Part shown: positions 38,655-46,905 of the stretch, piece by piece
Position numbering within the stretch: the first letter of the stretch is position 1
How the letters are laid out: each line of letters opens with the position of its first letter
From: an uncultured Dialister sp.
Lineage (GTDB): Bacteria > Bacillota > Negativicutes > Veillonellales > Dialisteraceae
Assembly (NCBI GenBank): GCA_900543165.1
Contig: UQQQ01000003.1
Coordinates: forward strand, 1-64,000
Length of the DNA: 64,000 bases
Reading direction: 5' to 3'
Translations under genes and position numbers: made by a program
The notes under the pieces: generated by a model
Seen by the model: only the letters and a program-made list of their open reading frames with translations
Database searches by the model: none
What the model was told of the DNA's origin: nothing

Positions 38655-39145
38655 TGGCTGGTGACTAGGGACTAAGAGACCAGGAGACATCAGACGTTCT
38701 CGTATCGTCATTTCGAGCGAAGCGAGAAATCTTTCTTGTAGTCCGATAAACGACGCACTTGAGATGCATTTCCCCGCGCTCTTTCATGCCGCCAGTGCCC
38801 TATCCGCCCCTACGGGGCAGCTTCCCCTCGAGGGGAAGGCTGACGATACGAGGGAAACCTGCTATCAAGAGACTTTCGGGCATCGCCATTATTTATACGG
38901 CGGCAAAGCCGCCACCATAAGTTTGAAAGCAGGGATGAGTAGCTAGTGACTAGTGACTGGTAGCTAGGGATTAGGTTTGCGATACGAGAAAACCGCTAGT
39001 TTCAAATCTCCGCGGCGCTTCCATATTTTTATGCGCCGCACCACCATTTCGCATTTCTCATTTCTAATTTCTCATTCAATCGAGGCTTTCAAACGTAATC
39101 AAGGGGTGAGCCGCCCCCAGGGCTAACCCTGAACCTTGAACCTTT
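38655..39145. repeat. Mosaic repeat island
   Basis: M1 (38648-38695), M4 (38698-38745), inverted M3 (38795-38850), M2 (38880-38920), M1 (38930-38975), M2, M5 and M6. Confidence 0.72.
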
Positions 39146-39161
39146 TTCCTCAGGAGCATCT

Positions 39162-39770
39162 ATGACCATTTACGGACCCTATAAAGCCTCTCTCAAAGCT
39201 GTCATGGACGGCTTTGCGCAGGGCATCCGCGCCTACAGCGAGGCAGAAAAAGAGAAGACGGGAGAGATGCTTTACGAGCATCTCTCGTATCGTCTGAAAG
39301 CAGAAGACAGCATGAAGGAGAAGCTCACGCGGAAAGGATTTCCCCTCACCGCCGAGTCTGCCTGCTATGCCGTGAAGGATGCCATCGGATTCCGCATGGT
39401 GTGCCGCTTTGTGGATGACATTTATGAAAACGTCTCCCGCTTGAAAGCCCTCCCCGGTGTCGTTGTCGCAAAAGAAAAGGACTATATCAAAAACGTCAAA
39501 CCCAATGGCTACCGCAGCTATCATATGATCCTGGATGTCACCGCTCCCTATGAAGATGCGAAGGGCAGAAATCCGGGGCATTTCTTCATCGAGATCCAGC
39601 TCCGCACCATCGCGATGGACTCATGGGCGGCGCTCGAGCATGAAATGAAGTACAAGCACGAGGTGGAAAATGCGGCGCTCATCAGCCGCGAGCTCAAGCG
39701 TTGCGCCGATGAACTCGCTTCCTGTGACCTCTCCATGCAGACGATACGGAATCTGATAAGGAAGACATGA
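39162..39770 (+). CDS. Small alarmone synthetase (RelA/SpoT nucleotidyltransferase domain only)
   Basis: A 202-residue cytoplasmic enzyme expected to make (p)ppGpp from ATP and GTP or GDP. It contains only the RSD synthetase domain: AIGFRMVCRFVDDIYE (about residues 72-87), VKPNGYRSYHMI (about 110-121, substrate-binding) and the catalytic EIQLRTIAMDSWAALEHEMKY (about 142-162). It lacks the HD hydrolase, TGS and ACT domains of long RelA/Spo enzymes, matching the RelQ/YjbM or RelP class. AGGAG lies 5 nt before the ATG. It is monocistronic; the TGA stop opens a heptamer array. Confidence 0.88.
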   Translation: MTIYGPYKASLKAVMDGFAQGIRAYSEAEKEKTGEMLYEHLSYRLKAEDSMKEKLTRKGFPLTAESACYAVKDAIGFRMVCRFVDDIYENVSRLKALPGVVVAKEKDYIKNVKPNGYRSYHMILDVTAPYEDAKGRNPGHFFIEIQLRTIAMDSWAALEHEMKYKHEVENAALISRELKRCADELASCDLSMQTIRNLIRKT

Positions 39771-39860
39771 CTGGTAGCTGGTGGCTGGTGACTAGTCCCT
39801 GGTCCCTAGTCCCTAGTCACTAGTCACTTCTATCCCCTAATCCCCACCCTCTTATATTTT
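39771..39860. repeat. Heptamer repeat array (M1)
   Basis: An uninterrupted M1 run (about 39769-39845) directly after the stop codon, ending close to the response regulator ribosome binding site. Confidence 0.75.
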
Positions 39861-39877
39861 TTACTGAGGTCAAACCT

Positions 39878-40552
39878 ATGAAAATCCTGCTTGCTGAAGA
39901 TGAAAAAGCATTATCCGATGCCGAAGTCGCGGTGCTCCGTCACTTCGGCTATGAGGTCGATGCGGCCTATGACGGTCTCTCTGCCTGGCAGATGGCGGAG
40001 CGCGAAGCGTATGACTGCATCGTTCTTGATATTATGATGCCGAAAATGAATGGCATCGAAGTCCTTGCCAAGCTCCGCGAGAGCGGCAGCACGGTGCCGA
40101 TCATCATGCTCACCGCGAAGACCGAGGTCGATGACCGCATCGCAGGTCTTGATGCGGGCGCAGATGATTACCTGACGAAGCCCTTCGCGATGGGCGAATT
40201 TCTGGCGCGCATCCGCTCGATGACCCGCCGCGCGAATGCCTTCACCCCCGCCGTCCTTTCAGCAGGCGGCGTTACGCTCAATGTCGAAGAGCAGGAGCTC
40301 TCGGCGGAAAGCGCGATCCGTCTTGGCAGCAAGGAGACAAAGCTCATGAAGTATTTCATGATGAATGCCGGCAAAGCACTCACACAGGAGGAGATCCTGC
40401 GCTATGTGTGGAGCGATGAGCCTGACGTACCGGCAGATATCGTGTGGATGTATATTTCCTTCCTGAAAGAAAAGCTCGCCGCCGTCCGAGGCAAGGCGGT
40501 GATCGAAGGGGAGAAGGAAGGCCCTTTTGCGCTGCGCGCGATGGGGGATTAG
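39878..40552 (+). CDS. OmpR-family response regulator
   Basis: A 224-residue DNA-binding regulator. The receiver domain (1-118) has the acidic pocket LLAEDE, the phospho-acceptor Asp51 in VLDIMMPKMNG, Thr in IMLTAK and Lys in YLTKPF. A winged-helix domain follows (about 130-222), slightly divergent at its C-terminal wing. The partner is the histidine kinase 320 bp downstream, but repeats lie between the two genes. The target genes cannot be inferred. TGAGG precedes the ATG. The last codon and TAG overlap the start of a heptamer array. Confidence 0.9.
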   Translation: MKILLAEDEKALSDAEVAVLRHFGYEVDAAYDGLSAWQMAEREAYDCIVLDIMMPKMNGIEVLAKLRESGSTVPIIMLTAKTEVDDRIAGLDAGADDYLTKPFAMGEFLARIRSMTRRANAFTPAVLSAGGVTLNVEEQELSAESAIRLGSKETKLMKYFMMNAGKALTQEEILRYVWSDEPDVPADIVWMYISFLKEKLAAVRGKAVIEGEKEGPFALRAMGD

Positions 40553-40855
40553 GAGTGACTGGTGACTGGGAGACTAGGAGACTGTAGGCTCTCTCGTATC
40601 GTCATTTCGAGCGAAGCCCTCGAATCTTTGTCATTTGCGGTCCGGCAGTCGATGTTTGGAACTCCCAAATGGGAAACCTGTTACCCACTCACTTTCGGGC
40701 ATCGCCCTATTTATACTCGCGGCGCTTTATAATTTTTATGCGCCGCACCACCATTTCGCATTTCTCATTTCTAATTTCTCATTCAATCGAGGCTTTCAAA
40801 CGTAATCAAGGGGTGCCCCGCCCCAGGCTAACCCTGAACCCTTTTTGTTATCCAA
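40553..40855. repeat. Mosaic repeat island inside the two-component system
   Basis: M1 (40550-40582), M4 (40595-40640), M2 (40690-40755), M5 (40755-40785) and M6 (40800-40845). No terminator or ORF is visible. Confidence 0.72.
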
Positions 40856-40874
40856 TGTGCCAAGGACCTCATTC

Positions 40875-42125
40875 ATGGATATGATCAAGAAACTGCACCG
40901 CCAATTCATACTTCTGGCCACGCTGGCGGTGTTTATCATCGTGGCGGTCGCGCTCTCTGTCATCAATGGGATGATGTACCTCATTGTGCGGGGGGACATT
41001 CATAATGTGCTGGAAACCATCGCAGACAATGGCGGCGTCATCACCACGCGGCGCACGAGCGGGGAAGGCTGGCTCCCGGATGGCAGTTGGGTCGAGGATA
41101 CGCCGGAATTTACGTACCAGACCCGTTATTTTTCCGTCTTGCTGGACAGTGATGGCACAGCCAAGGTGACGAATATCAATCACATCGCGGCTTTTTCGGC
41201 GGAAAGTGCGGTAGAGGCAGCGGTGGCTGCGGTGAAGACGGGGGAGAGCGAAGGCTATTTCCAAAAACAGAAGGGAACCTATGCGTACCATGTGAGCCGC
41301 ACTGCGGAGGGCGATCTGCTGGTCGTCATTCTGGACTGCACGCGCGATCTCTCGGCGGTGAAGGCCTTCCTGAAATATTCTTCTCTCTTCGGGCTGCTCT
41401 GTCTTCTGCTTTTCGTCGGTATCGTGACGGTGCTTTCGGGGATCGCGATTCGTCCCTTCGTCAGAAATATGGAGAACCAGAAGCGATTCATTACGAATGC
41501 CAGCCATGAGCTGAAGACGCCGATCGCGATCATTTCCGCGAATGCAGAGGCGATGGAGCTGATCAACGGCAAGAACGAGTGGACGGGCAATATCATTTCG
41601 CAGGTGAAGCGCCTATCGCTCCTCATCAATGACCTTGTGTTGCTCTCCAAGATCGGGGAAACGTCAGCCAAGGACTTGACGCTTATCGATACGGATCTTT
41701 CGGAGGCGGTGAAGAGCAGTACGGGTAGTTTCCGCCAGATGATCGAAGACGCAGGGAAGACGCTCTCTGTAGAAGCGGGAAGCGGCATCCGCGCGAAGGT
41801 CGAGTCGCGGCTCTTCTCAGAAATCGTGAGCATCCTTCTGGACAATGCGGTCAAGTATTGTGATGAGAAGGGAACGATCACCGCTCATCTGGAGAAAAAT
41901 AAAAAGGGCGTGATCCTCTCTGTTTCCAATCCTTACAAAGAGGGAGCGTCTGAGGACTATGAACGCTTCTTTGAGCGGTTCTATCGCGGAGATACATCGC
42001 ACAACAGCAAAAAGTCCGGCTATGGCATCGGGCTCTCCATGGCGCGCGACATGGCAAGGCTCATGAAGGGAAGCCTCGATGTGTCATACAAGGATGGGGT
42101 CATCACGTTTAGCGTGAGCCTGTAG
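40875..42125 (+). CDS. Sensor histidine kinase
   Basis: A 416-residue membrane kinase. A first membrane helix (about residues 10-37) and a second (about 172-193) flank an extracytoplasmic sensor domain of about 135 residues with no recognised fold. HisKA has the phospho-acceptor His211 in NASHELKTPIAI. HATPase_c shows the N box LLDNAVKYCDEKG and G boxes GYGIGLSMARDMARLM. It should phosphorylate the OmpR-type regulator upstream. The start is ATG 40875, with AAGGA 8 nt upstream. No HAMP domain is evident between helix 2 and HisKA. Confidence 0.9.
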   Translation: MDMIKKLHRQFILLATLAVFIIVAVALSVINGMMYLIVRGDIHNVLETIADNGGVITTRRTSGEGWLPDGSWVEDTPEFTYQTRYFSVLLDSDGTAKVTNINHIAAFSAESAVEAAVAAVKTGESEGYFQKQKGTYAYHVSRTAEGDLLVVILDCTRDLSAVKAFLKYSSLFGLLCLLLFVGIVTVLSGIAIRPFVRNMENQKRFITNASHELKTPIAIISANAEAMELINGKNEWTGNIISQVKRLSLLINDLVLLSKIGETSAKDLTLIDTDLSEAVKSSTGSFRQMIEDAGKTLSVEAGSGIRAKVESRLFSEIVSILLDNAVKYCDEKGTITAHLEKNKKGVILSVSNPYKEGASEDYERFFERFYRGDTSHNSKKSGYGIGLSMARDMARLMKGSLDVSYKDGVITFSVSL

Positions 42126-42550
42126 AGGGCTAGTCCGTGGAGCGGGCTGTTCCCTTGATTACGGGCGAAAGCTTCGCTTGAATTAGAAATTAGAAATGAG
42201 AAATGCGAAATGGTGGTGCGGTGCCAGATCCTTCGACTCAGTTCTCACTGTTCCGCCTTTACATGATCGAACATCCGACATTTCACTCCGCTCAGGATGA
42301 CGAAATGCGCCGCGGAGTATAAATAGGGCGATGCCATGAGCTGGCATTTTAGTTACTAGTCACTGGCTACTCATTGCTACAGGTTCTATGGGTTCAACGG
42401 GTTCTGAAGGTTCTAAGGGTTCAGGTGGCGGCTTCGCCGCAGTATAAAGAAAGGCGATGCCCGAGGGTGGCATTTCAGTCACCAGTCACTAGTCACTCCA
42501 ATCCCCAATCCCTAATCCCGAATCCCTAGCTACTAATTCCTAGTCACAAT
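42126..42550. repeat. Mosaic repeat island
   Basis: M6 (42128-42170), M5, an M4 variant with GATCCTTCGACTCAG ending CTCAGGATGACGAAATG (42228-42307), M2, M1 (42352-42378), M6, M2 (42425-42460) and M1 (42476-42550). Confidence 0.72.
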
Positions 42551-42555
42551 CACTA

Positions 42556-42586
42556 AAAAACCTCGCCATATGGCGAGGCCTTTTTT
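42556..42586 (-). terminator. Terminator after the alcohol dehydrogenase gene
   Basis: CCTCGCCA / TGGCGAGG perfect palindrome at 42561-42578 with A6 and T6 flanks; it overlaps the end of the minus-strand gene. Confidence 0.85.
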
Positions 42587-43640
42587 ATTTTTTCAGTGCT
42601 TCGACATCCGCGATGGCTTTTCTCAAAAGCTCTGCGGTGACAGGATAGGGGACCTTGTTGAGGTCCGGCTTTGTGAGTGCATTGGCGATGAGTTCTTCCG
42701 GATCGGTGAGGCCGATGTCAGAAAGAGAGTGCGGGAGATGCGTGCGTTCGCAGAAGGCGTAGAGCTTGTTTCTTTCTTCCCGCTGTCCGTCCAAGGTGAG
42801 GAGGACGAGGGTGCCATAGCAGACGACCGCGCCGTGGAGGTGCGCTCCTTCATGGGCTACGCCGGTGTGAGAATTGTAGAGGGCATGTGCGACGCTGGAG
42901 TTGTAGTCTTCCGGTTCCAGATTCGAAATGATGCCGGTGGAGCAGACGATATTCTGGGCTACATACTCGAGGGCTTCGCCGGCTGTCTTTTCATCAGCAG
43001 ATTTCAGCGCGGCTTCGCCGTATTCGAGAAGGCCCTGCGAGCAGGTGCCGGCCAGCGTGACGCCGAGATTTCTGCCGTAGGGGAGGACATCGCCTCTGGC
43101 AGAGAATTCGACTTCGTACTGTTTGGAGAGCGCGTCGCCGATGCCGGCCCAGAGGTATTCTCTTGGCGCATTTGCGATGACGCCGGTATGGATGAAGGTG
43201 TGGTAGGACGGACGATCAACGTAGTAGACCTGGCGGAAGGTGTGGTCTTCGTAGTAGTATGCGCCGACAGCGGTGACGGGAGCGCAGTTCGAGGCGAGGG
43301 TCGGGAAGGTGAAGTAGGGCTTGCCTGCTTCAGCAGCTGCTTTCTTCGCCGTGTCGATGGCGCGGCCGCCGCCCATGGCAAAGACCATGTCCGCTTTCTG
43401 GAAGGCTTCGTTTTCTTTCAGCGCTTCGGCGTTTTCAAATGTCGCATCGCCGCCGTAGTAGAGGGAGTCGAGGATCTCCATCTTGCCTTCCAGCGCTTTC
43501 CGAAGGAGCGGCTCGGCAGCGGCTCTGGACTTGTGCCCGCCGATGAGGACGGCGGTCTTTCCGAAGTGATGGCAGACATCGTAGACGCTGTCATATGCGT
43601 CAGTACCGATGGTATAGCTGGGGAGGAACTGGTTTGTCAT
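42585..43640 (-). CDS. Iron-containing alcohol dehydrogenase, GldA/HcxA-like
   Basis: A 351-residue cytoplasmic NAD(P)-dependent dehydrogenase of the glycerol dehydrogenase branch of family III alcohol dehydrogenases. The nucleotide-binding segment is MVFAMGGGRAIDTAKKAA (about residues 87-104), followed by FPTLASNCAPVTAVGAYY. Metal ligands are the Asp in GIGDALSK and the His in VAHALYNSHTG and VAHEGAHLHG. The segment ASNCAP differs from classical glycerol dehydrogenase (ASTDAP), so the substrate may be another polyol, a hydroxy acid or a glycerol analogue. The start at 43640 has AGAAGG 7 nt upstream. It forms its own unit. Confidence 0.85.
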   Translation of the reverse strand: MTNQFLPSYTIGTDAYDSVYDVCHHFGKTAVLIGGHKSRAAAEPLLRKALEGKMEILDSLYYGGDATFENAEALKENEAFQKADMVFAMGGGRAIDTAKKAAAEAGKPYFTFPTLASNCAPVTAVGAYYYEDHTFRQVYYVDRPSYHTFIHTGVIANAPREYLWAGIGDALSKQYEVEFSARGDVLPYGRNLGVTLAGTCSQGLLEYGEAALKSADEKTAGEALEYVAQNIVCSTGIISNLEPEDYNSSVAHALYNSHTGVAHEGAHLHGAVVCYGTLVLLTLDGQREERNKLYAFCERTHLPHSLSDIGLTDPEELIANALTKPDLNKVPYPVTAELLRKAIADVEALKK

Positions 43641-43787
43641 GGGATGGCCTTCTTTTGTAAATGATGTGTGGAAATGGATGATTTCTATTGTAGTAGATTT
43701 TGGGGTATGGTTCAATGGGGTTCAGGGTTCAGGGTTCAGGGTTCAACGGGGACGGTGCCCCGTCTCCTAGTCACCAGTCACCAGGCA
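43641..43787. repeat. Short repeat island with telomere-like heptamers
   Basis: Three GGGTTCA heptamers (43718-43743, M6) followed by M1 (43765-43792), which provides the stop of the BASS transporter gene on the minus strand. Confidence 0.7.
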
Positions 43788-44789
43788 CTAGTCTGTCGCA
43801 AGCTCGCGGACGTTGACGGCTTCGGTTTCTTCTTCTTCGCTGAATCTCGGGTTTAGGTAGTTGACGCAGGCCCAGGCGAGGACAGCACCGGAGATGGTGA
43901 ACCAAGCGGAGAAGATCGCGCCCGGTACGACGGCTGCCGGCATGGAAGCGAAGTGGACTTTGGCAAGACCGGTGGCGAGGCCGGAATTCTGCATGCCGAC
44001 TTCGACGGAGAGAGTGACGGCTTTCTTCCAAGAGAGGCCGCAGAGTTTGGCTACGGCAAGACCTAAGACATAGCCGAGCGTATTGAAGAGGACGACGACT
44101 GCGAGGATGACGCCGAGGTTATCCATGATGGCTTTGTGGGAGGCACCGACGACGCCGGCGATGATGAGGCAGATGGTGACAGAGGAGACGGCGGGGGTGT
44201 AGTCTGTTGCGACAGCGGCTGCTTTCGGGAGGAAGTATTTCAGCGCAAGGCCGAGGCATACGGGGAGGATGACGATCTGCAGGATGGAGAGGAACATGCC
44301 GACCGGATCGAAGGCGATTTCCTTACCGATGAGGAAGAAGGTCAGCGCCGGGGTGAGGACCGGAGAAAGCAGGGTGGAGACGGAGGTCATGGTGACGGAG
44401 TACGCGAGGTCGCCTTTGCTCATATAAGTGATGACGTTGCTCGTCGTGCCGCCGGGGCAGGCGCCGAGGAGGCTGAGGCCGGCGGTGAGGCCAGGCTCGA
44501 GGGCAAAGAGTGTACCCAGTGCGAAGGCGAGGAATGGCATGATGGTGTACTGCGCGAGCGTACCGAGGAAGATGTCGCGCGGACGGCGGAAGATGACGAG
44601 GAAGTCTTTGAGGTCAAGCGTGGTGCCCATGCCGAACATGATGACGCTGAGCAGTACGGAGAGGACGGAGACGCCCTGGACTTTGCCTAAGATCCAAAGC
44701 CAGCTAGTCGGGGTGACAAGACCGAGTACAAGAAAGACGACGGCCATGACGCCGAAATATTTCGCAAGCATTTGACAACATTTTTTCAT
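43788..44789 (-). CDS. Bile acid:sodium symporter family (BASS) transporter, T-box controlled
   Basis: A 333-residue inner-membrane protein with about nine or ten helices. Family marks are GACPGGTTSNVITYMSKGD (about residues 108-126) and SVEVGMQNSGLATGLA (about 257-272), which form the sodium- and substrate-binding crossover. Bacterial BASS members import bile acids, pantoate, pyruvate-like acids or amino acid-derived keto acids. A T-box leader upstream indicates control by the charging of a tRNA, which favours an amino acid or its keto/hydroxy acid as substrate (inference). AAGGAG lies 7 nt before the ATG. The stop TAG is heptamer-encoded. Confidence 0.88.
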   Translation of the reverse strand: MKKCCQMLAKYFGVMAVVFLVLGLVTPTSWLWILGKVQGVSVLSVLLSVIMFGMGTTLDLKDFLVIFRRPRDIFLGTLAQYTIMPFLAFALGTLFALEPGLTAGLSLLGACPGGTTSNVITYMSKGDLAYSVTMTSVSTLLSPVLTPALTFFLIGKEIAFDPVGMFLSILQIVILPVCLGLALKYFLPKAAAVATDYTPAVSSVTICLIIAGVVGASHKAIMDNLGVILAVVVLFNTLGYVLGLAVAKLCGLSWKKAVTLSVEVGMQNSGLATGLAKVHFASMPAAVVPGAIFSAWFTISGAVLAWACVNYLNPRFSEEEETEAVNVRELATD

Positions 44790-44874
44790 GGTAGAGCTCC
44801 TTGGGGAAATGAATACAGGGTTCAGATCGAATGAGGATGGGGACTATGCCGCCGGTCTTTTGGGGCATAGCCTT

Positions 44875-44904
44875 TCAGGCAGAATGTTCAATATCACTTT
44901 CCAT
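44875..44904 (-). other. Nine-codon mini-ORF between T-box terminator and transporter
   Basis: ATG to TGA encoding MESDIEHSA, with AGAAGGG upstream. It may be a leader peptide, or the relic of an older gene that once followed the T-box. Evidence is weak. Confidence 0.25.
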
Positions 44905-44953
44905 AAGGATCCCTTCTTTCTGCAAAACTCGCGGTAGAGCAGGGATTGGAAAT

Positions 44954-45228
44954 AAAAAAATCCGTCCCTCGACTGAGGGACGGATACTGGTTCCGCGTTA
45001 CCACCCTGATTCCTGAAGGATATGACTATCCCAGGCGCTCTACAACGTACAAACATACGCGTTTCCTGTAACGTGGAAATGACGTCGGCGCTTAATAGGT
45101 TTCAGCACCGCACCTCAGGGATGATTTTCATATGTCCTGTCCTGCCGGATTGCACCAGACTCCGGCTCTCTGAGAAGATCTCGGAAATACTACTCTTTCC
45201 CTTCAAAGGGTTTTCTTCGTGTGAAGAT
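44954..45228 (-). promoter_or_regulatory. T-box riboswitch (tRNA-sensing leader) upstream of the BASS transporter
   Basis: Read on the minus strand. A Stem I region carries an AGUA element and the apical AGAGAGCCGG / GGTGCAATCCGGC. The T-box proper is AGGGTGGTAACGCGG (45007-44993). The terminator stem ATCCGTCCCTC / GAGGGACGGAT (44985-44975 / 44970-44960) ends in T7. The T-box overlaps the alternative antiterminator as in the classical mechanism. The specifier codon is not certain: GAAAATCATCC offers AUC (Ile) as the leading candidate. Confidence 0.88.
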
Positions 45229-45234
45229 GAGCTG

Positions 45235-45264
45235 ATTATACAGGACGGGATATGCATCTGTCAA
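45235..45264 (-). promoter_or_regulatory. Promoter of the T-box/BASS unit
   Basis: TTGACA (45264-45259), 18-nt spacer, TATAAT (45240-45235) on the minus strand, both consensus hexamers. The transcript should start near 45228, directly before the T-box Stem I. Confidence 0.8.
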
Positions 45265-45324
45265 GCGTTTGCAAAATATGGAAAATGGGACGTTCTCATG
45301 GGCAAGGATGAGAAATTTAGATAA

Positions 45325-45380
45325 TTAGTGGCTAGTCACCAGTCACTCATCCCAAGCTACTCATCCCTGCTTTCAAACTG
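45325..45380. repeat. Heptamer array (M1) between the T-box unit and the AEC gene
   Basis: About 50 nt of M1 in the sense TAGTCAC, ending in CATCCCTGCTTTCAAAC, a recurrent M1 end. Confidence 0.65.
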
Positions 45381-45429
45381 TTTCTCTTGTAGTATAATAG
45401 AAAAAACTTTTTTCGAAGGAGATACATGT

Positions 45430-46331
45430 ATGGATGCCATATTGCAAGGTCTTTCCGGCATTTTTGAAGTGGTTCTCATGGCGGGGCTGGGCTTTTTCTT
45501 AGCGAAGAAGGGCTGGTTCTGGGAGAATGCGGCGAAGAATCTGACATAGCTCACGATGACTGTCGCGCTGCCGCCGCTCATGATTCATTCGCTGTATGCG
45601 AATTTCACGCATGATGCACTGATCGCGGCGGCGCCGGATCTGGTGCTGCCCTTTGTTTCTATCTTCGCCAGTTACCTCGCTGGGCATGTGCTCGCATCCG
45701 TGCTTCATATCTCCAAGGGACGCCGCGGCATTTTTATCTGTACCTGCTGCATTGCGAATGCCATCTTCATCGGCGTGCCGTCGTGCATGCTGTACTATCT
45801 GGCGAATACGACGATGTTCTGGGCGCTGGGGCGTACCTCATCATACGGGATGCCGGCGGGGATCACCATTTCACGCCGCGGGAGATGCTCTTGAAGCTCC
45901 GCACTCCGCCGCTCATGGGATTCGCAGCGGGCGTCATCCTGCTCCTTGTGAATGTCCCCATCCCGCACTTTGCGATGGCAGCGATGAAGTATGTGGGCGG
46001 TATGGCGACGCCGATGGCGCTCATGGTCATCGGTATCCAGATGAGCCAGATCCCTCTTTCCTCCATCCATTTCGATAAGGACTTGGTGGGGGCGATGGCG
46101 GGCCGTTTCCTTCTGGCACCGCTCTGCCTCTTCCTGCTTCTTCCCGTCATTCCGGTTTCCGAGATGTCTTCCAAGGTCTTTCTCATGCAGGCGGGGATGC
46201 CGGCGATGACGAATATGACGATCCTCGCGACTGCGGTCGGAGCGGATGCGGAGTACTCGACGACGGTGAACTGCGTCTCGCTCGCTTTGGGCGTATTCTT
46301 CGTGCCGTTTTACATGTATATGCTGGCGTGA
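45430..46331 (+). pseudogene. AEC-family permease (auxin efflux carrier type), disrupted
   Basis: GAAGGAG lies 5-10 nt before the ATG at 45430, and a TATAAT lies at 45393. Ten-helix AEC proteins move organic acids such as malate. The frame opens with MDAILQGLSGIFEVVLMAG and is stopped by TAG at 45547-45549, yet the same frame continues with LTMTVALPPLMIHSLYANF. A second lesion at the GGGG run 45828-45831 shifts the frame; adding one G gives FWALGAYLIIRDAGGDHHF, and the protein then runs intact to AYST..VFFVPFYMYMLA at 46331. Repaired length is about 300 residues, normal for the family. Two independent lesions argue for true loss of function. Confidence 0.85.
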
Positions 46332-46890
46332 GGGGGCTGCGCCAATTAGAAATGAGAAATGAGAAATTAGAAATGGTGGTGGCAGCTTCGCTGCATTTTA
46401 GATGATGGTATTCCCGTATCGTCAGCCTTCCCCTCGAGGGGAAGGTGCCCCGAAGGGGCGGATAAGGCACAGGCGGCATGAAAGAGAGCGGGAAGGAGCG
46501 TCTCAAGTCGACGATTTACGAAAGCACCCGAGCGCCGCTCCGCGGTCCCCCTTCCCCGATGGGGAAGGCTAAGAGGTGCGACGCTTCGCGTCGATTTTTT
46601 ATAAAGGGCGATGCCCGAAAGTGGTATTTAAGTCACTAGTCCCCAGTCCCTAGCTACTCATCCCTGCTTTGAAACGTCAGGGGTTGTGGTGGCGGCTTCG
46701 CCGCATTTTAGATGATGATACGAGGGAACCTGCTATCAAGAGCCCTTCGGGCATCGCCCTGTTTATACTCCGCGGCGATGCTGATTTTTATGCGCCGCAC
46801 TACCATTTCTCATTTCTCATTCAAGCGAGGGTTTCAAACGTAATCAAAGGGCGACTCGCTCCACGGGCTAACCCTGAACCCTATATTTTC
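46332..46890. repeat. Mosaic repeat island
   Basis: M5 (46346-46375), M2, M3 (46422-46482), M7 (46522-46628), M1 (46630-46675), M2 (46685-46800), M5 and M6. Confidence 0.72.
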
Positions 46891-46905
46891 CCCAAGGAGT
46901 CTTCT

